A stretch of 58,205 bases of DNA from Alphaproteobacteria bacterium (GTDB lineage Bacteria > Pseudomonadota > Alphaproteobacteria > Rs-D84), in the NCBI GenBank assembly GCA_017546265.1, contig JAFYXG010000015.1, positions 1 through 58,205 on the forward strand. Direction: 5' to 3'. The translations under genes were made by a program, and so were the position numbers. Below, piece after piece: positions 17,732 through 26,860 of this stretch. The first letter of the stretch is position 1. The number at the start of each line of letters is the position of its first letter. The notes beneath the pieces are model-generated. The model searched no databases. It saw nothing but the letters and a program-made list of their open reading frames with translations, and was not told the origin of the DNA.

Positions 17732-19033
17732 TTAGTACTGAACCTTTTCCCATTTGATATCACCACCACGGATAACCAATGCACAATCACTGGTTCCCTC
17801 TGCACATGCAGTTGGTAATGTCGCCAATTTACCCAGATTGTTAATCTGTTCAGTTGTGAAAGTATTTGCATCAGATTCTACTTGATCAGCATACGCTTTC
17901 AATTCAGTATTCTGTGCATTCTGAGACGCTGTCAATTCATCTGCATCGATATAAATCTTTGCCGCATCTGCTGCCGCTGCAATCGCTGCCGCTTTTGCTG
18001 CATCTGCCTTGGTTGTCGCATCAGTTGCTGCTGCAGCAATCGCTGCCGCTTCTGCTGCATCTGCCTTGGTTGTCGCATCAGTTGCTGCTGCAGCAATCGC
18101 CGCCGCTTTTGCTGCATCTGCCTTGGTTGTCGCATCTGTTGCTGCTGCTGCAATCGCTGCCGCTTCTGCTGCATCTGCCGCATCATCTGCGTAGTCTTTC
18201 AACAGTGTATCCTGTGCGGTCTGGGATGCCTCCAATTCAGATGCATCGATATAAATCTTGGCTGCATCGGCCGCTGCTGCAATCGCTGCATCTTTTGCTG
18301 CATCTGCCTTGGTTGTCGCATCTGCTGCTGCTGCTGCAATCGCCGCCGCTTTTGCTGCATCTGCCTTTGTTGTTGCATCAGTTGCTGCTGCTGCAATCGC
18401 CGCCGCTTCTGCTGCATCTGCCTTGGTTGTCGCATCTGCTGCTGCTGCTGCAATTGCTTCTGATTTTGCAGTTGCCGCACTGCCTGCCGCATCATAGTTA
18501 CCTGCCAAACCATCGGCATAATCTTTTGCATCTGTCAATGCTTTTGCAGCCGCATCTTTTGCATCCTGAATACCTTCATCTGCTGCTGTCTTATTTGCTG
18601 CAACAGTATCTTCCAAATCCCCCAAGGCTGCATCTAAATCACCAATCGAAGTATTTGCTTCATCAATCAACTTAGTAGTATAATCAAAAGATGGTGCTAC
18701 CTTTTCTCGCAACTCTGCTGATGGTGCAGCATTAACAATCGCTGCCTGTTGCAAGGCTGTCGAACCGGCTGTTGCACCACTGCGGATTGTGGCCAGGTCG
18801 CTAATTGTATCCTGTTTTGTCCCCAAACCTTCTGACAATTCTGTTTTTGTAGCCGCGGCCTTAACACCCGTATTCAATTCATTAACAGCCGCTGTCAAGT
18901 TTGATTTTGCAGTTGTTGTCAATTCTGCGATATCACCGGTTTTACCACCAACATATTCAACAGATGCGATTTCTGCGTTCGCCGCACTTACCGCCATCAT
19001 AGCCACCAAAGAACCCAAAATAACTTTTTTCAT
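17732..19033 (-). CDS. Exported Ala-rich coiled-coil protein, member 2
   Basis: 433 residues. Signal peptide MKKVILGSLVAMMAVSAANA, then IASVEYVGGKTGD, a coiled-coil block and tandem 19-residue units of type AAIAAAATDATTKADAA (57 nt each; see the repeat entry). A C-terminal domain with two cysteines follows (LPTACAEGTSDCALVIRGGDIKWEKVQY, shared in kind with members 3 and 4). Almost entirely Ala/Asp/Lys/Thr in the centre, so it is expected to be a long helical rod. A 64-nt block is identical to member 1. No membrane anchor after the signal. Function unknown. Confidence 0.7.
   Translation of the reverse strand: MKKVILGSLVAMMAVSAANAEIASVEYVGGKTGDIAELTTTAKSNLTAAVNELNTGVKAAATKTELSEGLGTKQDTISDLATIRSGATAGSTALQQAAIVNAAPSAELREKVAPSFDYTTKLIDEANTSIGDLDAALGDLEDTVAANKTAADEGIQDAKDAAAKALTDAKDYADGLAGNYDAAGSAATAKSEAIAAAAADATTKADAAEAAAIAAAATDATTKADAAKAAAIAAAAADATTKADAAKDAAIAAAADAAKIYIDASELEASQTAQDTLLKDYADDAADAAEAAAIAAAATDATTKADAAKAAAIAAAATDATTKADAAEAAAIAAAATDATTKADAAKAAAIAAAADAAKIYIDADELTASQNAQNTELKAYADQVESDANTFTTEQINNLGKLATLPTACAEGTSDCALVIRGGDIKWEKVQY
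17940..18475 (-). repeat. 57-nt tandem repeat inside a 300-nt repeat
   Basis: The tract TTGGTTGTCGC recurs at 18009, 18066 and 18123 (57-nt steps), and again at 18309, 18366 (variant) and 18423. The segment TGCATCGATATAAATCTT occurs at 17942 and 18242, exactly 300 nt apart, so a 57-nt unit is nested in a 300-nt duplication. Each 57-nt unit encodes 19 residues of the Ala-rich rod in member 2. Confidence 0.9.
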
Positions 19034-19077
19034 TTTTTTGCCTTTCTTTCTTAATCCGTTTTATGTCGTGGGGACAT

Positions 19078-19098
19078 TATATCCCCACAAACACATCA
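19078..19098. other. Intergenic hairpin between members 2 and 3
   Basis: GTGGGGA (19078-19084) pairs with TCCCCAC (19092-19098), 7-nt loop, inside the 70-nt gap. No U run follows on the minus strand, so it may be an mRNA stabiliser or processing signal rather than a terminator. Confidence 0.45.
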
Positions 19099-19103
19099 TT
19101 TAA

Positions 19104-20387
19104 TTAAAACCCTGTTTCACCAGTTGCACGTTCAATCACTTCCCATGTGTATGCAGAATTATTAAATGTCAATACACACTTGTTTGTTGGGTTTGAACAT
19201 TCACCCTGTGGTTTGGGAATCGCCGCATTTGCTGTGGCCTGGGCCGCTGCTGCATCTTGCAATGCCTGGGTTGCATCCGCCTGTGCTGCATCCGCCGCCG
19301 CCTGTGCTGCATCCGCCGCCGCCTGTGCTGCATCCGCCGCAGACTTTGCCGTGGCCGCATCTGCAACACCCTTTTCAGCCGTTGTTTTTACACCTGCCAA
19401 CGCAGCATCATTTGCTGTTTTATATGTTTCTAATGCTGCTGATGCGTCTGTACCAGCTTTCTTGGCGTCTGCAATTGCTTCTGCATTAGATGTTTTGAAT
19501 GTGCTCATTTCAGATTCTGATACATATGTTGTATCCAATGCTGCGATGGCATCCTTATTTTCTTTCACAGCTGCATCATTTGTTGTTTTATATGTTGCTA
19601 ATGCTGCTGCGGCATCTGTACCAGCTTTCTTGGAGTCTGCAATTGCTTCTGCATTAGATGTTTTAAATGTGCTCATTTCAGATTCTGATACATATGTTGT
19701 ATCCAATGCTGCGATAGCTTCGGTATTTGACTTAACCGCACCATTTGCCAAATCATCTGTGTATGCCTTGGCATCTGTCAACGCTTGTGCCGCACTGCCG
19801 GCCGCATCATAATTGCCTGCCAGGCCATCTGCATATGATTTTGCTGTGGCAATCGCATCGGCTTCTGCCTGATCTGCATATGTATTTGAACGTGTTACTT
19901 CTGCTGCAACTGCATCTGCAATTTGTTTCTTCACAGAACCTTCTGTTGTTGCACTACCGTTCAATGTATCAACAGTACCTTTCAATTCTGTAACTGAAGA
20001 ATCTGATGCAATACCGGTCAGGCCCAGTTCGCTCTTTTCTGCATCCCATGTCAGAATTCCACCAGTAACCGTCAGATTATTTTGTTTTTTTGCCAATTCT
20101 TCGGTCATTTTGGCACTTTTTGCGAATGTCGCATCTGCTGCTTCTAATGCCTGAATTTTTGTATTATATTCAGATTGTGCAACCTTGGCATTGATTTTGC
20201 CTTCCAATTCTGATTTTGCAGAACTTAATGCCCCTGCAGCTGTTGTTTCTGCTGCAGTTTGTGCGGCTGTTGCCAGGGCTGCGGCCTTGGTATCAACATA
20301 GCCTTTACTGGCCACTGCTGCATTTGCTGCATTGACGGAAACCAACCCCATCAAAACGGTAAAAATACCTGCTGTTAATTTTTTCAT
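19104..20387 (-). CDS. Exported Ala-rich coiled-coil protein, member 3
   Basis: 427 residues with signal MKKLTAGIFTVLMGLVSVNA, then AVASKGYVDTKAAAL, a motif common to the family. Two copies of the block AIAALDTTYVSESEMSTFKTSN lie 168 nt (56 residues) apart; member 4 carries one copy. A GLAGNYDAAGSAA segment matches members 2 and 6. Near the end AADAAQAAADAAQAAADAAQ forms a pure Ala rod, then a two-cysteine end ECSNPTNKCVLTFNNSAYTW. Likely an exported helical fibre; role unknown. Confidence 0.7.
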   Translation of the reverse strand: MKKLTAGIFTVLMGLVSVNAANAAVASKGYVDTKAAALATAAQTAAETTAAGALSSAKSELEGKINAKVAQSEYNTKIQALEAADATFAKSAKMTEELAKKQNNLTVTGGILTWDAEKSELGLTGIASDSSVTELKGTVDTLNGSATTEGSVKKQIADAVAAEVTRSNTYADQAEADAIATAKSYADGLAGNYDAAGSAAQALTDAKAYTDDLANGAVKSNTEAIAALDTTYVSESEMSTFKTSNAEAIADSKKAGTDAAAALATYKTTNDAAVKENKDAIAALDTTYVSESEMSTFKTSNAEAIADAKKAGTDASAALETYKTANDAALAGVKTTAEKGVADAATAKSAADAAQAAADAAQAAADAAQADATQALQDAAAAQATANAAIPKPQGECSNPTNKCVLTFNNSAYTWEVIERATGETGF

Positions 20388-20499
20388 GTCTCCCTTCCTT
20401 TTTTTAGGTTATCCCATTCTATCATTTTTTGCCTATGTTGGTAAAGGCAAAAAATGAAATTTTTGGGATTTTTTTCAATTACTTTTTATCCATTTGTTA

Positions 20500-21771
20500 T
20501 TACATAAAGTTTTCAACTGGTTCAGTTAATGGGACCCATGAAATAGTATTAGTGGCCTTGTTAATCGACAGAACACAGTCCTGTGTTTCGCACGCTGCTG
20601 GTGCATCGATTTTCTTTGCCAATTCTAGTTCGATTTCAGACTTTGCACTCGCCAAAGCAGTGGCCGCTGTTTGTTCTGCCGCCGCCTGTGCCGCATCTGC
20701 CTTGGATGTTGCATCCGCCGCCGCATCAGACTTTGCTGTTGCAATCTGACCTTCTAAATCAGATTTCAGTGTTGCATCTTTTTCATCTGCATACGCCTTG
20801 GCACCTGCTAATGCATCCGCCGCCGCTGATGCTGCATTTGCCGCCGCCTGGGCTGCCGCTGCTACTGCTTCATTATTTGTTGTTTTGTATGCATTCAAAT
20901 CCGCCTGGGCATCATCACCGGCTTTCTTTGCCGCTGCTACCGCTTCATTATTTGTTGTTTTGTATGAATTCAAATCCGCCTGGGCATCATCACCGGCTTT
21001 CTTTGCCGCTGCAATTTCACTTGAATTTGATGTTTTGAATGTTGTCATTTCAGATTCTGATACATATGTTGTATCCAATGCTGCGATGGCTTCGGTATTT
21101 GCCTTAACCGCACCATTTGCCAAATCATCTGTGTACGCCTTGGCAGTCGCAACAGCATCTGCTTCTGCTGTATCTGCATATGATTTTGCATCTGTCAAAA
21201 CCTGGGCATCTGCCGCTTCATAAGCAGATTTGATTCCTTCGTCTGCTGCCTTATATGCCGCATCCATAGCAGTGATTTTACCATCCAATTCTGTATCTGC
21301 TGCCTTATATGCTTCATCCATTTCAGAAATCGCAGTTTCGTTTGCAGAAACACGATTTGTCAAAGATGTCAATTCCCCCGCTGTTGTTCCCAATGACGCC
21401 TCCAGGGTATCGATTTCATCGTCTGTATATTTCTTTGCCGCCGCCAAGTTGTCTGTATCAGCCTTTGCCAATTCTGCAACTTTTGCATCATAGGCAGACT
21501 GGGCAACCTTAGTATCAACAACACCTGACAATGTTGTCAAACTGCCGGCAACGGTTTGAATTGAACCTGCGTTTGTTGCAATATCTTCCGCATTTTTCTG
21601 CACAACGGCATCATTTGCGTTTTTATATTCTGTCAATGATGTCGAAATTGCTGTTGCCTTGGCATCAACATAGTCTTTTGATGCAACGTTAATCGCTGCA
21701 TCAGCTGCCCCGGTGGCCCCCATCAAGATTGCCGCCATAAAGCCAGAGAACATAATATTTTTTACTTTCAT
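20500..21771 (-). CDS. Exported Ala-rich coiled-coil protein, member 4
   Basis: 423 residues. Signal and N-terminus MKVKNIMFSGFMAAILMGATG are nearly identical to member 5. INVASKDYVDAKA follows, then KKYTDDEID and repeats KKAGDDAQADLN(S/A)YKTTNNEAVAA with a 75-nt period (25 residues; copies near 20881 and 20956). The C-terminal module is ACETQDCVLSINKATNTISW, analogous to members 2 and 3. No anchor is visible. Mosaic with the neighbours: AIAALDTTYVSESEM is shared with member 3 and the signal with member 5. Confidence 0.7.
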   Translation of the reverse strand: MKVKNIMFSGFMAAILMGATGAADAAINVASKDYVDAKATAISTSLTEYKNANDAVVQKNAEDIATNAGSIQTVAGSLTTLSGVVDTKVAQSAYDAKVAELAKADTDNLAAAKKYTDDEIDTLEASLGTTAGELTSLTNRVSANETAISEMDEAYKAADTELDGKITAMDAAYKAADEGIKSAYEAADAQVLTDAKSYADTAEADAVATAKAYTDDLANGAVKANTEAIAALDTTYVSESEMTTFKTSNSSEIAAAKKAGDDAQADLNSYKTTNNEAVAAAKKAGDDAQADLNAYKTTNNEAVAAAAQAAANAASAAADALAGAKAYADEKDATLKSDLEGQIATAKSDAAADATSKADAAQAAAEQTAATALASAKSEIELELAKKIDAPAACETQDCVLSINKATNTISWVPLTEPVENFM

Positions 21772-21837
21772 GTTTTTTCCTTTCTTTCGTTTTTAATTTA
21801 TGCCTGACCCATGGCGGGATTTGGCATGGTTAAAATT

Positions 21838-23286
21838 TTAGTTTAAAGAATCACCCGTGATCATATCCTTTGAACCATCACCGTTAACAACAGCAACCTG
21901 GGACAAAGATACATTACCCTGACCATCTGACAGAACCAGATATCCACCCTTGGTTGTCAGAATACCGTTCGCACTTACAAAGTTTTTTGCACCAATTGTA
22001 TTCAAAACTGCAGTATCTGCTTCTGCAAATTCACCACGAATTGCTGTATCTGCCGCCACCAGGTCTGCAATATCTTCTGCCATTGCTGTGTCTGCATTTT
22101 CACGTGCGGCTGCTTCATCTGCGATTGCTTGGGCATTTTCCGCCACATCAGCCGCAATTTCTGCATCCGCTGCTTTATATGCTTCTTCTAATGCTTCATC
22201 TGCCGCTGCAAATTCACCACGAATTGTTGTATCTGCGGCCTGCAATGCATCGATTTCGCCTTCTGCTGTTGATACACGTGTTGTCAACTCACCCAAATTA
22301 GTAGCTGTTCCTGTCAAAGACTGATTCAATTCTGCAATTTCATCATCTGTGTATTTTTTTGCACCAGCCAAAACTTCCGCGTCTGCTGTCTTGTATGCAT
22401 TTTCTAATGCTGTGTCTGCATTTGCACGTGCTGTTGCTTCTGTTGTGATTTTACCATCCAACGCTGTATCCGCACTTTCACGGGCAGATACTTCTGCATC
22501 AATCTTGCCATCTAATGCGGAATCAGCTGCTTTATAATCTGTTTTGATTGCTGTGTCTGCATTTTCACGTGCGGTTGCTTCATCTGCGATTGCCTGTGTA
22601 TTTGCCGCCACATCAGCCGCAATTTCTGCATCCACTGCTTTATATGCAACTTCTAATGCTTTATCTGCTGCTGCAAATTCACCACGAATTGTTGTATCTG
22701 CCGCCACCAGGTCTGCAATATCTTCTGCCATTGCTGCATCTGCATTTGCACGTGCGGTTGCTTCTGCTGTGATTTTACCATCCAAAGTCGAATCTGCCGC
22801 CGCAAAATCAGTTCTGATTTGTGCATCCGCCTGTTCACGTGCATTTTTTTCTGCATTAACCGCAGCACTAATCTGGTCTGCAACACCTTCGTTACCAGTT
22901 AATTCCTTAACTGCATCAATTTGTGATTGCAAACCTGTGTCCGCTAATTTATATGCCGCATCCATATCCGCGATTTTGCCATCCAGGGTGGAATCCGCAT
23001 TTGCACGTGCACTTGCTTCTGCATCAATCTTGCCCTGCAGTGCCTGGTCTGCCGCCTGCATATCTGTAGTTGTTGCAAAAGGTGTCAAATCCAATGTGCT
23101 TTTAACAACGTTATTTGTAATATCGATACCGGTCCCTGCGGTCAGGTTATCTTGTTTCTTTGCCAATTCAGTATCAACATACGACTTACTGGTCAGTTCA
23201 TACGTTACCGCCGCTTCGGCTGCACCGCACACACCAGCGAAAATCGCCGCTGCAAATCCTGAAAACATAATATTTTTTACTTTCAT
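21838..23286 (-). CDS. Exported coiled-coil protein, member 5
   Basis: 482 residues, signal MKVKNIMFSGFAAAIFAGVCG as in member 4, then ELTSKSYVDTELAKKQDNL. The middle is a run of short heptad-like units of the form ADxTIRGEFAAAD and TARANADxAL, repeated many times with Ala, Asp and Glu; two copies share long DNA matches (near 22202 and 22669, and near 22054 and 22702). The C-terminus lacks the Cys pair: FVSANGILTTKGGYLVLSDG. Expected to be an elongated coiled coil; function unknown. Confidence 0.7.
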   Translation of the reverse strand: MKVKNIMFSGFAAAIFAGVCGAAEAAVTYELTSKSYVDTELAKKQDNLTAGTGIDITNNVVKSTLDLTPFATTTDMQAADQALQGKIDAEASARANADSTLDGKIADMDAAYKLADTGLQSQIDAVKELTGNEGVADQISAAVNAEKNAREQADAQIRTDFAAADSTLDGKITAEATARANADAAMAEDIADLVAADTTIRGEFAAADKALEVAYKAVDAEIAADVAANTQAIADEATARENADTAIKTDYKAADSALDGKIDAEVSARESADTALDGKITTEATARANADTALENAYKTADAEVLAGAKKYTDDEIAELNQSLTGTATNLGELTTRVSTAEGEIDALQAADTTIRGEFAAADEALEEAYKAADAEIAADVAENAQAIADEAAARENADTAMAEDIADLVAADTAIRGEFAEADTAVLNTIGAKNFVSANGILTTKGGYLVLSDGQGNVSLSQVAVVNGDGSKDMITGDSLN

Positions 23287-23332
23287 TTTTCTTTTCCTTT
23301 CTTTCGTTTTAATTGCGGTTTAACAACCGTTA

Positions 23333-25441
23333 TTATTGCCCTTCGACAACGCTTACCGTCACCCAAGAAGCCTTATCACCATTTGCCTGCAACATAGCCA
23401 TAGTACCATCTGGTAATTCCATATTTATAAAGTCTGCCACAACTTTATCTTGATATGCCAATGCACCCAATGCATCGTCTATACCCTTGATAGTTTCGAT
23501 AACCTGTTGCATGGTAGAATCCTTTGCATAGTCAGCAGCAATTTCTTCAACCTGGTTCTGCAATTCTTTTACAGTCACATCAGACGCAGTACTGCCACTT
23601 AATTCTTCGACAGTTTCCTGTAAAGATTTCAAGTCAGCCGCAGCCGCATAATCACCGGACGCCTGCTTGCCATCAATCGCCGTCTGCAACACAGATTTTA
23701 CTGCATCCAACTGTACATCCGTAACCAAATCCGATGGAACATCTTCCAAATCGTTATAGGAACCAGATTTTGCAACCTTGTGCAAAGTCAACAATTCGGC
23801 TGCATTTTCATTCGCCAAATTCTGTGCTGCATCTGCCGCAGCTTTTGCCACAGCCGCATCTGCCACACCCTTGTCCGCCTGGGTCTGTGCCGCCGCCGCT
23901 GCTGCCGCTGCTGCTGCCGCCGCATCTGCCGCAGTCTTTGCATCTGCAACCCCCTTATCAGCCTGAGCCAAAACATCAGCAACTTCTGCATCATTCAACG
24001 TTCTATACGCATCTAATGCACCTGCAACCGCTGCTGCATCTGCAATTCCCTGACTTGCATCAGCCTGAGCCGCATCTGCCGCCGCCTGGGCCGCTGCAAT
24101 TGCCTTACCCGTTGCACCATCTGCACCTAACGCAGTTTCCAAAGCAGAAATCTTGCTATCCTGCGTGGTCTGCTGGCCTTCTATTGTCGAAATCTTACCT
24201 TCGGCCGTATCAACACGTCCTGTCAAAGCAGACAAATCCGCTGTTGCACCACCCAAAGAACCAGCCAACTCAGCAATCTCGTCATCCGTATACTGCTTCG
24301 CCTCGGTCAAAGCCGCCGCAGCCGAACCCGCCGCATCATAATTTGTCGCCAAACCATCTGCATAACCCTTTGCCGACTGCAAAGTTGCAGCATCTGCCGC
24401 TGCATAGGCAGATTTAATTCCTTCGTCTGCCGCCTTGTACGCAGAATCAACCGCTGCAACCTTATCTTCCAATGCCTTATCCGCATTATCACGCAAAACA
24501 GCCTCAGCCGCAACCAAACCTTCCAATTCAGTTATTGCAGATTGCAATGCTGTATTTTTCGCATAGTCATCAGAAATCGCTTTTACCTGTGCCGCCAATT
24601 CAGACAAATCCGCCCCCGTGGCAGAACTGCCCTGCAAATCCTCAACCGTCTGTTGCAACGCTTCCAAGTCCGCAGCCGCCGCATAATCGCCAGCCTTCTG
24701 CTTACCATCGATTTCATTTTGCAACGCGGTTTTCAAATCATTTAACGCAACCTTGGTCGCAAAATTATCTAAACCACCGGCCACACTATCCAAAGCCGCC
24801 TGCAGGGCATCAAATTCAGACTTGCCCGCAAAATCAACCGCCAAATCATAGGTTTTTGTTTCACCATTACGAACAACTGTCAAAACCTTATTTGCATATT
24901 CAACAGTCGTATGTTCACCACTGACCATTTCAATATCAGCCGCCAACTCATCTGCTTTTAATTGCAAATCAGAAACCGTTTCACCCAAGGCATCGAATTG
25001 TGCCGGAATATTGTTATCAGAATTTTCTTTATACCCCATCCACTGTTCCAAAACCTCGATACGGGTCTGCAAATTACCATTGGTCGAACTGTTGTTTATA
25101 ACCGTTTTATCCGGTGCACTGGATGTAGCCAAATACTTACCAATTGACAAACGTGGCGTTGCAGACACACGCGATGCCGCCGTACGTGTACCACTGGTTG
25201 ACGCTCCACTACCCAAACGCATCGCCCCACCACGTATTGAACTGGCGGTCGATGTTGACGCTGTTTTTGCAGTCGTTGCAGTTGAAGAACCGGACTTTGC
25301 GGTTGCCGCACTTGACGTGCCAGAATACGTACCTGCCCCGCCCAAGGAACGTACCGCCGTCGCACCAGATGCTGGCACGGCAATCGCCGCACACAGCACA
25401 CAAACAATTGACAGTGTTGATATTTTTATTTCTTTTTTCAT
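23333..25441 (-). CDS. Exported Ala-rich coiled-coil protein, member 6 (largest)
   Basis: 702 residues, signal MKKEIKISTLSIVCVLCAAIA, then a Ser/Thr/Ala-rich low-complexity tract (about residues 30-120) before RIEVLEQWMGYKEN, suggesting an extended stalk. Later blocks include AKGYADGLATNYDAAGSAA and KQYTDDEIAELAGSLGG (shared with members 2-5) and VAKSGSYNDLEDVPSD (shared with member 1). A run of alanines (about residue 505) and a non-Cys C-terminus MLQANGDKASWVTVSVVEG complete it. First coiled-coil gene downstream of the OMP at 25533. Role unknown. Confidence 0.7.
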   Translation of the reverse strand: MKKEIKISTLSIVCVLCAAIAVPASGATAVRSLGGAGTYSGTSSAATAKSGSSTATTAKTASTSTASSIRGGAMRLGSGASTSGTRTAASRVSATPRLSIGKYLATSSAPDKTVINNSSTNGNLQTRIEVLEQWMGYKENSDNNIPAQFDALGETVSDLQLKADELAADIEMVSGEHTTVEYANKVLTVVRNGETKTYDLAVDFAGKSEFDALQAALDSVAGGLDNFATKVALNDLKTALQNEIDGKQKAGDYAAAADLEALQQTVEDLQGSSATGADLSELAAQVKAISDDYAKNTALQSAITELEGLVAAEAVLRDNADKALEDKVAAVDSAYKAADEGIKSAYAAADAATLQSAKGYADGLATNYDAAGSAAAALTEAKQYTDDEIAELAGSLGGATADLSALTGRVDTAEGKISTIEGQQTTQDSKISALETALGADGATGKAIAAAQAAADAAQADASQGIADAAAVAGALDAYRTLNDAEVADVLAQADKGVADAKTAADAAAAAAAAAAAAQTQADKGVADAAVAKAAADAAQNLANENAAELLTLHKVAKSGSYNDLEDVPSDLVTDVQLDAVKSVLQTAIDGKQASGDYAAAADLKSLQETVEELSGSTASDVTVKELQNQVEEIAADYAKDSTMQQVIETIKGIDDALGALAYQDKVVADFINMELPDGTMAMLQANGDKASWVTVSVVEGQ

Positions 25442-25532
25442 GTGCTCTCTCTACTGTTTTTGATTCTATCACAAAATGCGAATCGGGGTCAATACCTTTT
25501 TCTGCGTTTTCCTAAAATCTTTTCATTTGGCA

Positions 25533-26249
25533 TTAAAATTCATACCGCAAACCAACGGAAATAGAATTATCCAAAATCAGCCCAACCTTGTTTGAAATAT
25601 CATATTCATCGTATGGTGGCTCAACATACTGAAACGAACGTTTATGTTCTGGACCACTCAACATCGACAAACGATAACGCAAATCCAACCACAGGTTATA
25701 ATCCAACTTGTGTGCATAACCGAACATCAACGCCCCCATTGGCGACACAGAACTCTCTTTATCTTCACCGCCTACAAAATCTGCACCATACCATTTTACT
25801 GTTGGCAAAGCCACACCTAAACCTGCCCCGGCATAAAAACCATTGGCAAAATCATAGTATGCATTTGCAACTACATATGGAATTGTAATCTTAAAGGTTG
25901 TGCCAACATCATCATGCTCATGTTGACCAATTAAGCCGCCTTCAACTTCTGCACGCCAAAAATAATTTAATCTACGACCTGCAAACATATTGGCACCAAA
26001 AACAACTTCTGTATAAGACTCGTCTTCTAACATAAAGCCATTTGGAGCTGCTGTTTCGTATTCATTTTTCCAATTCAACAGGCTTAAACTGGCACGACCA
26101 CCGATATACCATCCTGTTTTTTCTTTGTCATAATAATCATAATTAACGGTATATCCACCATTACTGTTACGAACCAAATGACTTGGTGCTGCGTTTACTG
26201 CCGTGGCTGTTACGGCCGCCAACACTGCCAAAGATATAATTTTTTTCAT
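25533..26249 (-). CDS. Outer-membrane beta-barrel protein (OmpA-/Opa-like barrel)
   Basis: 238 residues with signal MKKIISLAVLAAVTATAVNA. The mature part shows eight-strand-like amphipathic segments (GWYIGGRASLSLLNW, FYAGAGLGVALPTVKW, NLWLDLRYRLSML) and ends SVGLRYEF, the aromatic barrel end. Typical of the small OMP_b-brl family; likely outer membrane. Divergent from pal with a mapped promoter pair. It is 91 nt upstream of the six coiled-coil genes on the same strand, so it may anchor or export them, but this is inference. Confidence 0.75.
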   Translation of the reverse strand: MKKIISLAVLAAVTATAVNAAPSHLVRNSNGGYTVNYDYYDKEKTGWYIGGRASLSLLNWKNEYETAAPNGFMLEDESYTEVVFGANMFAGRRLNYFWRAEVEGGLIGQHEHDDVGTTFKITIPYVVANAYYDFANGFYAGAGLGVALPTVKWYGADFVGGEDKESSVSPMGALMFGYAHKLDYNLWLDLRYRLSMLSGPEHKRSFQYVEPPYDEYDISNKVGLILDNSISVGLRYEF

Positions 26250-26273
26250 AATAAACCCTCCAATTTTTCCTAC

Positions 26274-26302
26274 AGTATATCATAAATTTCAATATATTCC
26301 AA
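26274..26302 (-). promoter_or_regulatory. Promoter of the 25533 OMP gene
   Basis: Minus strand TTGGAA (26297-26302), 17 nt, TATACT (26274-26279), about 25 nt ahead of the OMP start. Good spacing and a good -10. Confidence 0.65.
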
Positions 26303-26319
26303 AAACAAAAAAACAGTTA

Positions 26320-26348
26320 TTGACAACTTTTTCCATTTTTTGCTAAAT
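26320..26348 (+). promoter_or_regulatory. Promoter of pal
   Basis: TTGACA (26320-26325), 17 nt, CTAAAT (26343-26348), or TAAATT one base later with 18 nt. About 45 nt before the pal start. Divergent from the OMP promoter, so the two share the regulatory region. Confidence 0.65.
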
Positions 26349-26392
26349 TTTAACCCGAGGAAAAAATTTATTCTCAGCGAAAGGAAAACGAC

Positions 26393-26797
26393 ATGAAAAA
26401 ACTCTTTTTTATTCTGACGGCATTTGCGATGGCTGCATGTGTACGTGCACCTGCGGAACTGGACGGGCAACATGCTTTCTTTGATTTCGATTCTGCAGTT
26501 ATCACATCATCTGCCCGCGACAGCCTGGCTGGCCAGGCCCTGTACATGAAACAGCACCCAGAAATCAAAATCACACTTCAGGGACGCTGTGACGAACGCG
26601 GTTCAACAGATTATAACTTGGCCTTGGGCGCCCTGCGTGCCAGTAATGCTGCCCACGTTATGATTCACGAAGGAATTGAACCAGAACGCATCAAAACAAT
26701 TTCTTATGGTAAAGAAAACCCAATTTATCCGGGTACAGGCGAAGAAATCTGGGCAAAAAACAGAAATGCAACAACAGTTGTTCGCAAAGCAAAGTAA
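26393..26797 (+). CDS. pal: Peptidoglycan-associated lipoprotein Pal (OmpA-like domain)
   Basis: 134-residue lipoprotein. Signal MKKLFFILTAFAMAAC has lipobox MAAC, so it is likely lipidated and outer-membrane attached. The OmpA-like peptidoglycan-binding fold shows FFDFDSAVIT, LQGRCDERGSTDYNLALGALRA and ISYGKENP; Pal usually has GHCDERGT-EYNLALGERRA, and the Cys-Asp-Glu-Arg core is kept. It connects the Tol-Pal complex to peptidoglycan. tolB is 3.7 kb away on the opposite strand and TolQRA are not in the window. Confidence 0.93.
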   Translation: MKKLFFILTAFAMAACVRAPAELDGQHAFFDFDSAVITSSARDSLAGQALYMKQHPEIKITLQGRCDERGSTDYNLALGALRASNAAHVMIHEGIEPERIKTISYGKENPIYPGTGEEIWAKNRNATTVVRKAK

Positions 26798-26800
26798 AAA

Positions 26801-26825
26801 AATGCCCCATCGGGGCATTTTTATT
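26801..26825 (+). terminator. Terminator after pal
   Basis: AATGCCCC (26801-26808) and GGGGCATT (26812-26819) with a 3-nt loop, then TTTTATTT. Its U run overlaps the -35 of the ftsE promoter (26825). Confidence 0.9.
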
Positions 26826-26853
26826 TGACGATAAAATAAATTTCTATTATATT
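26825..26853 (+). promoter_or_regulatory. Promoter of ftsEX operon, leaderless start
   Basis: TTGACG (26825-26830), 17 nt, TATATT (26848-26853). The expected transcript start near 26860 falls one base before the ftsE ATG (26861), and no Shine-Dalgarno sequence is visible upstream. This suggests a leaderless or nearly leaderless mRNA. Confidence 0.6.
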
Positions 26854-26860
26854 CCCATAC

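Noticed and set aside
15999..25441. Remnant prophage tail-fibre region
   Set aside because: The repeats look tail-fibre-like, but every gene has its own signal peptide, and no capsid, tail, terminase or lysis gene is present.
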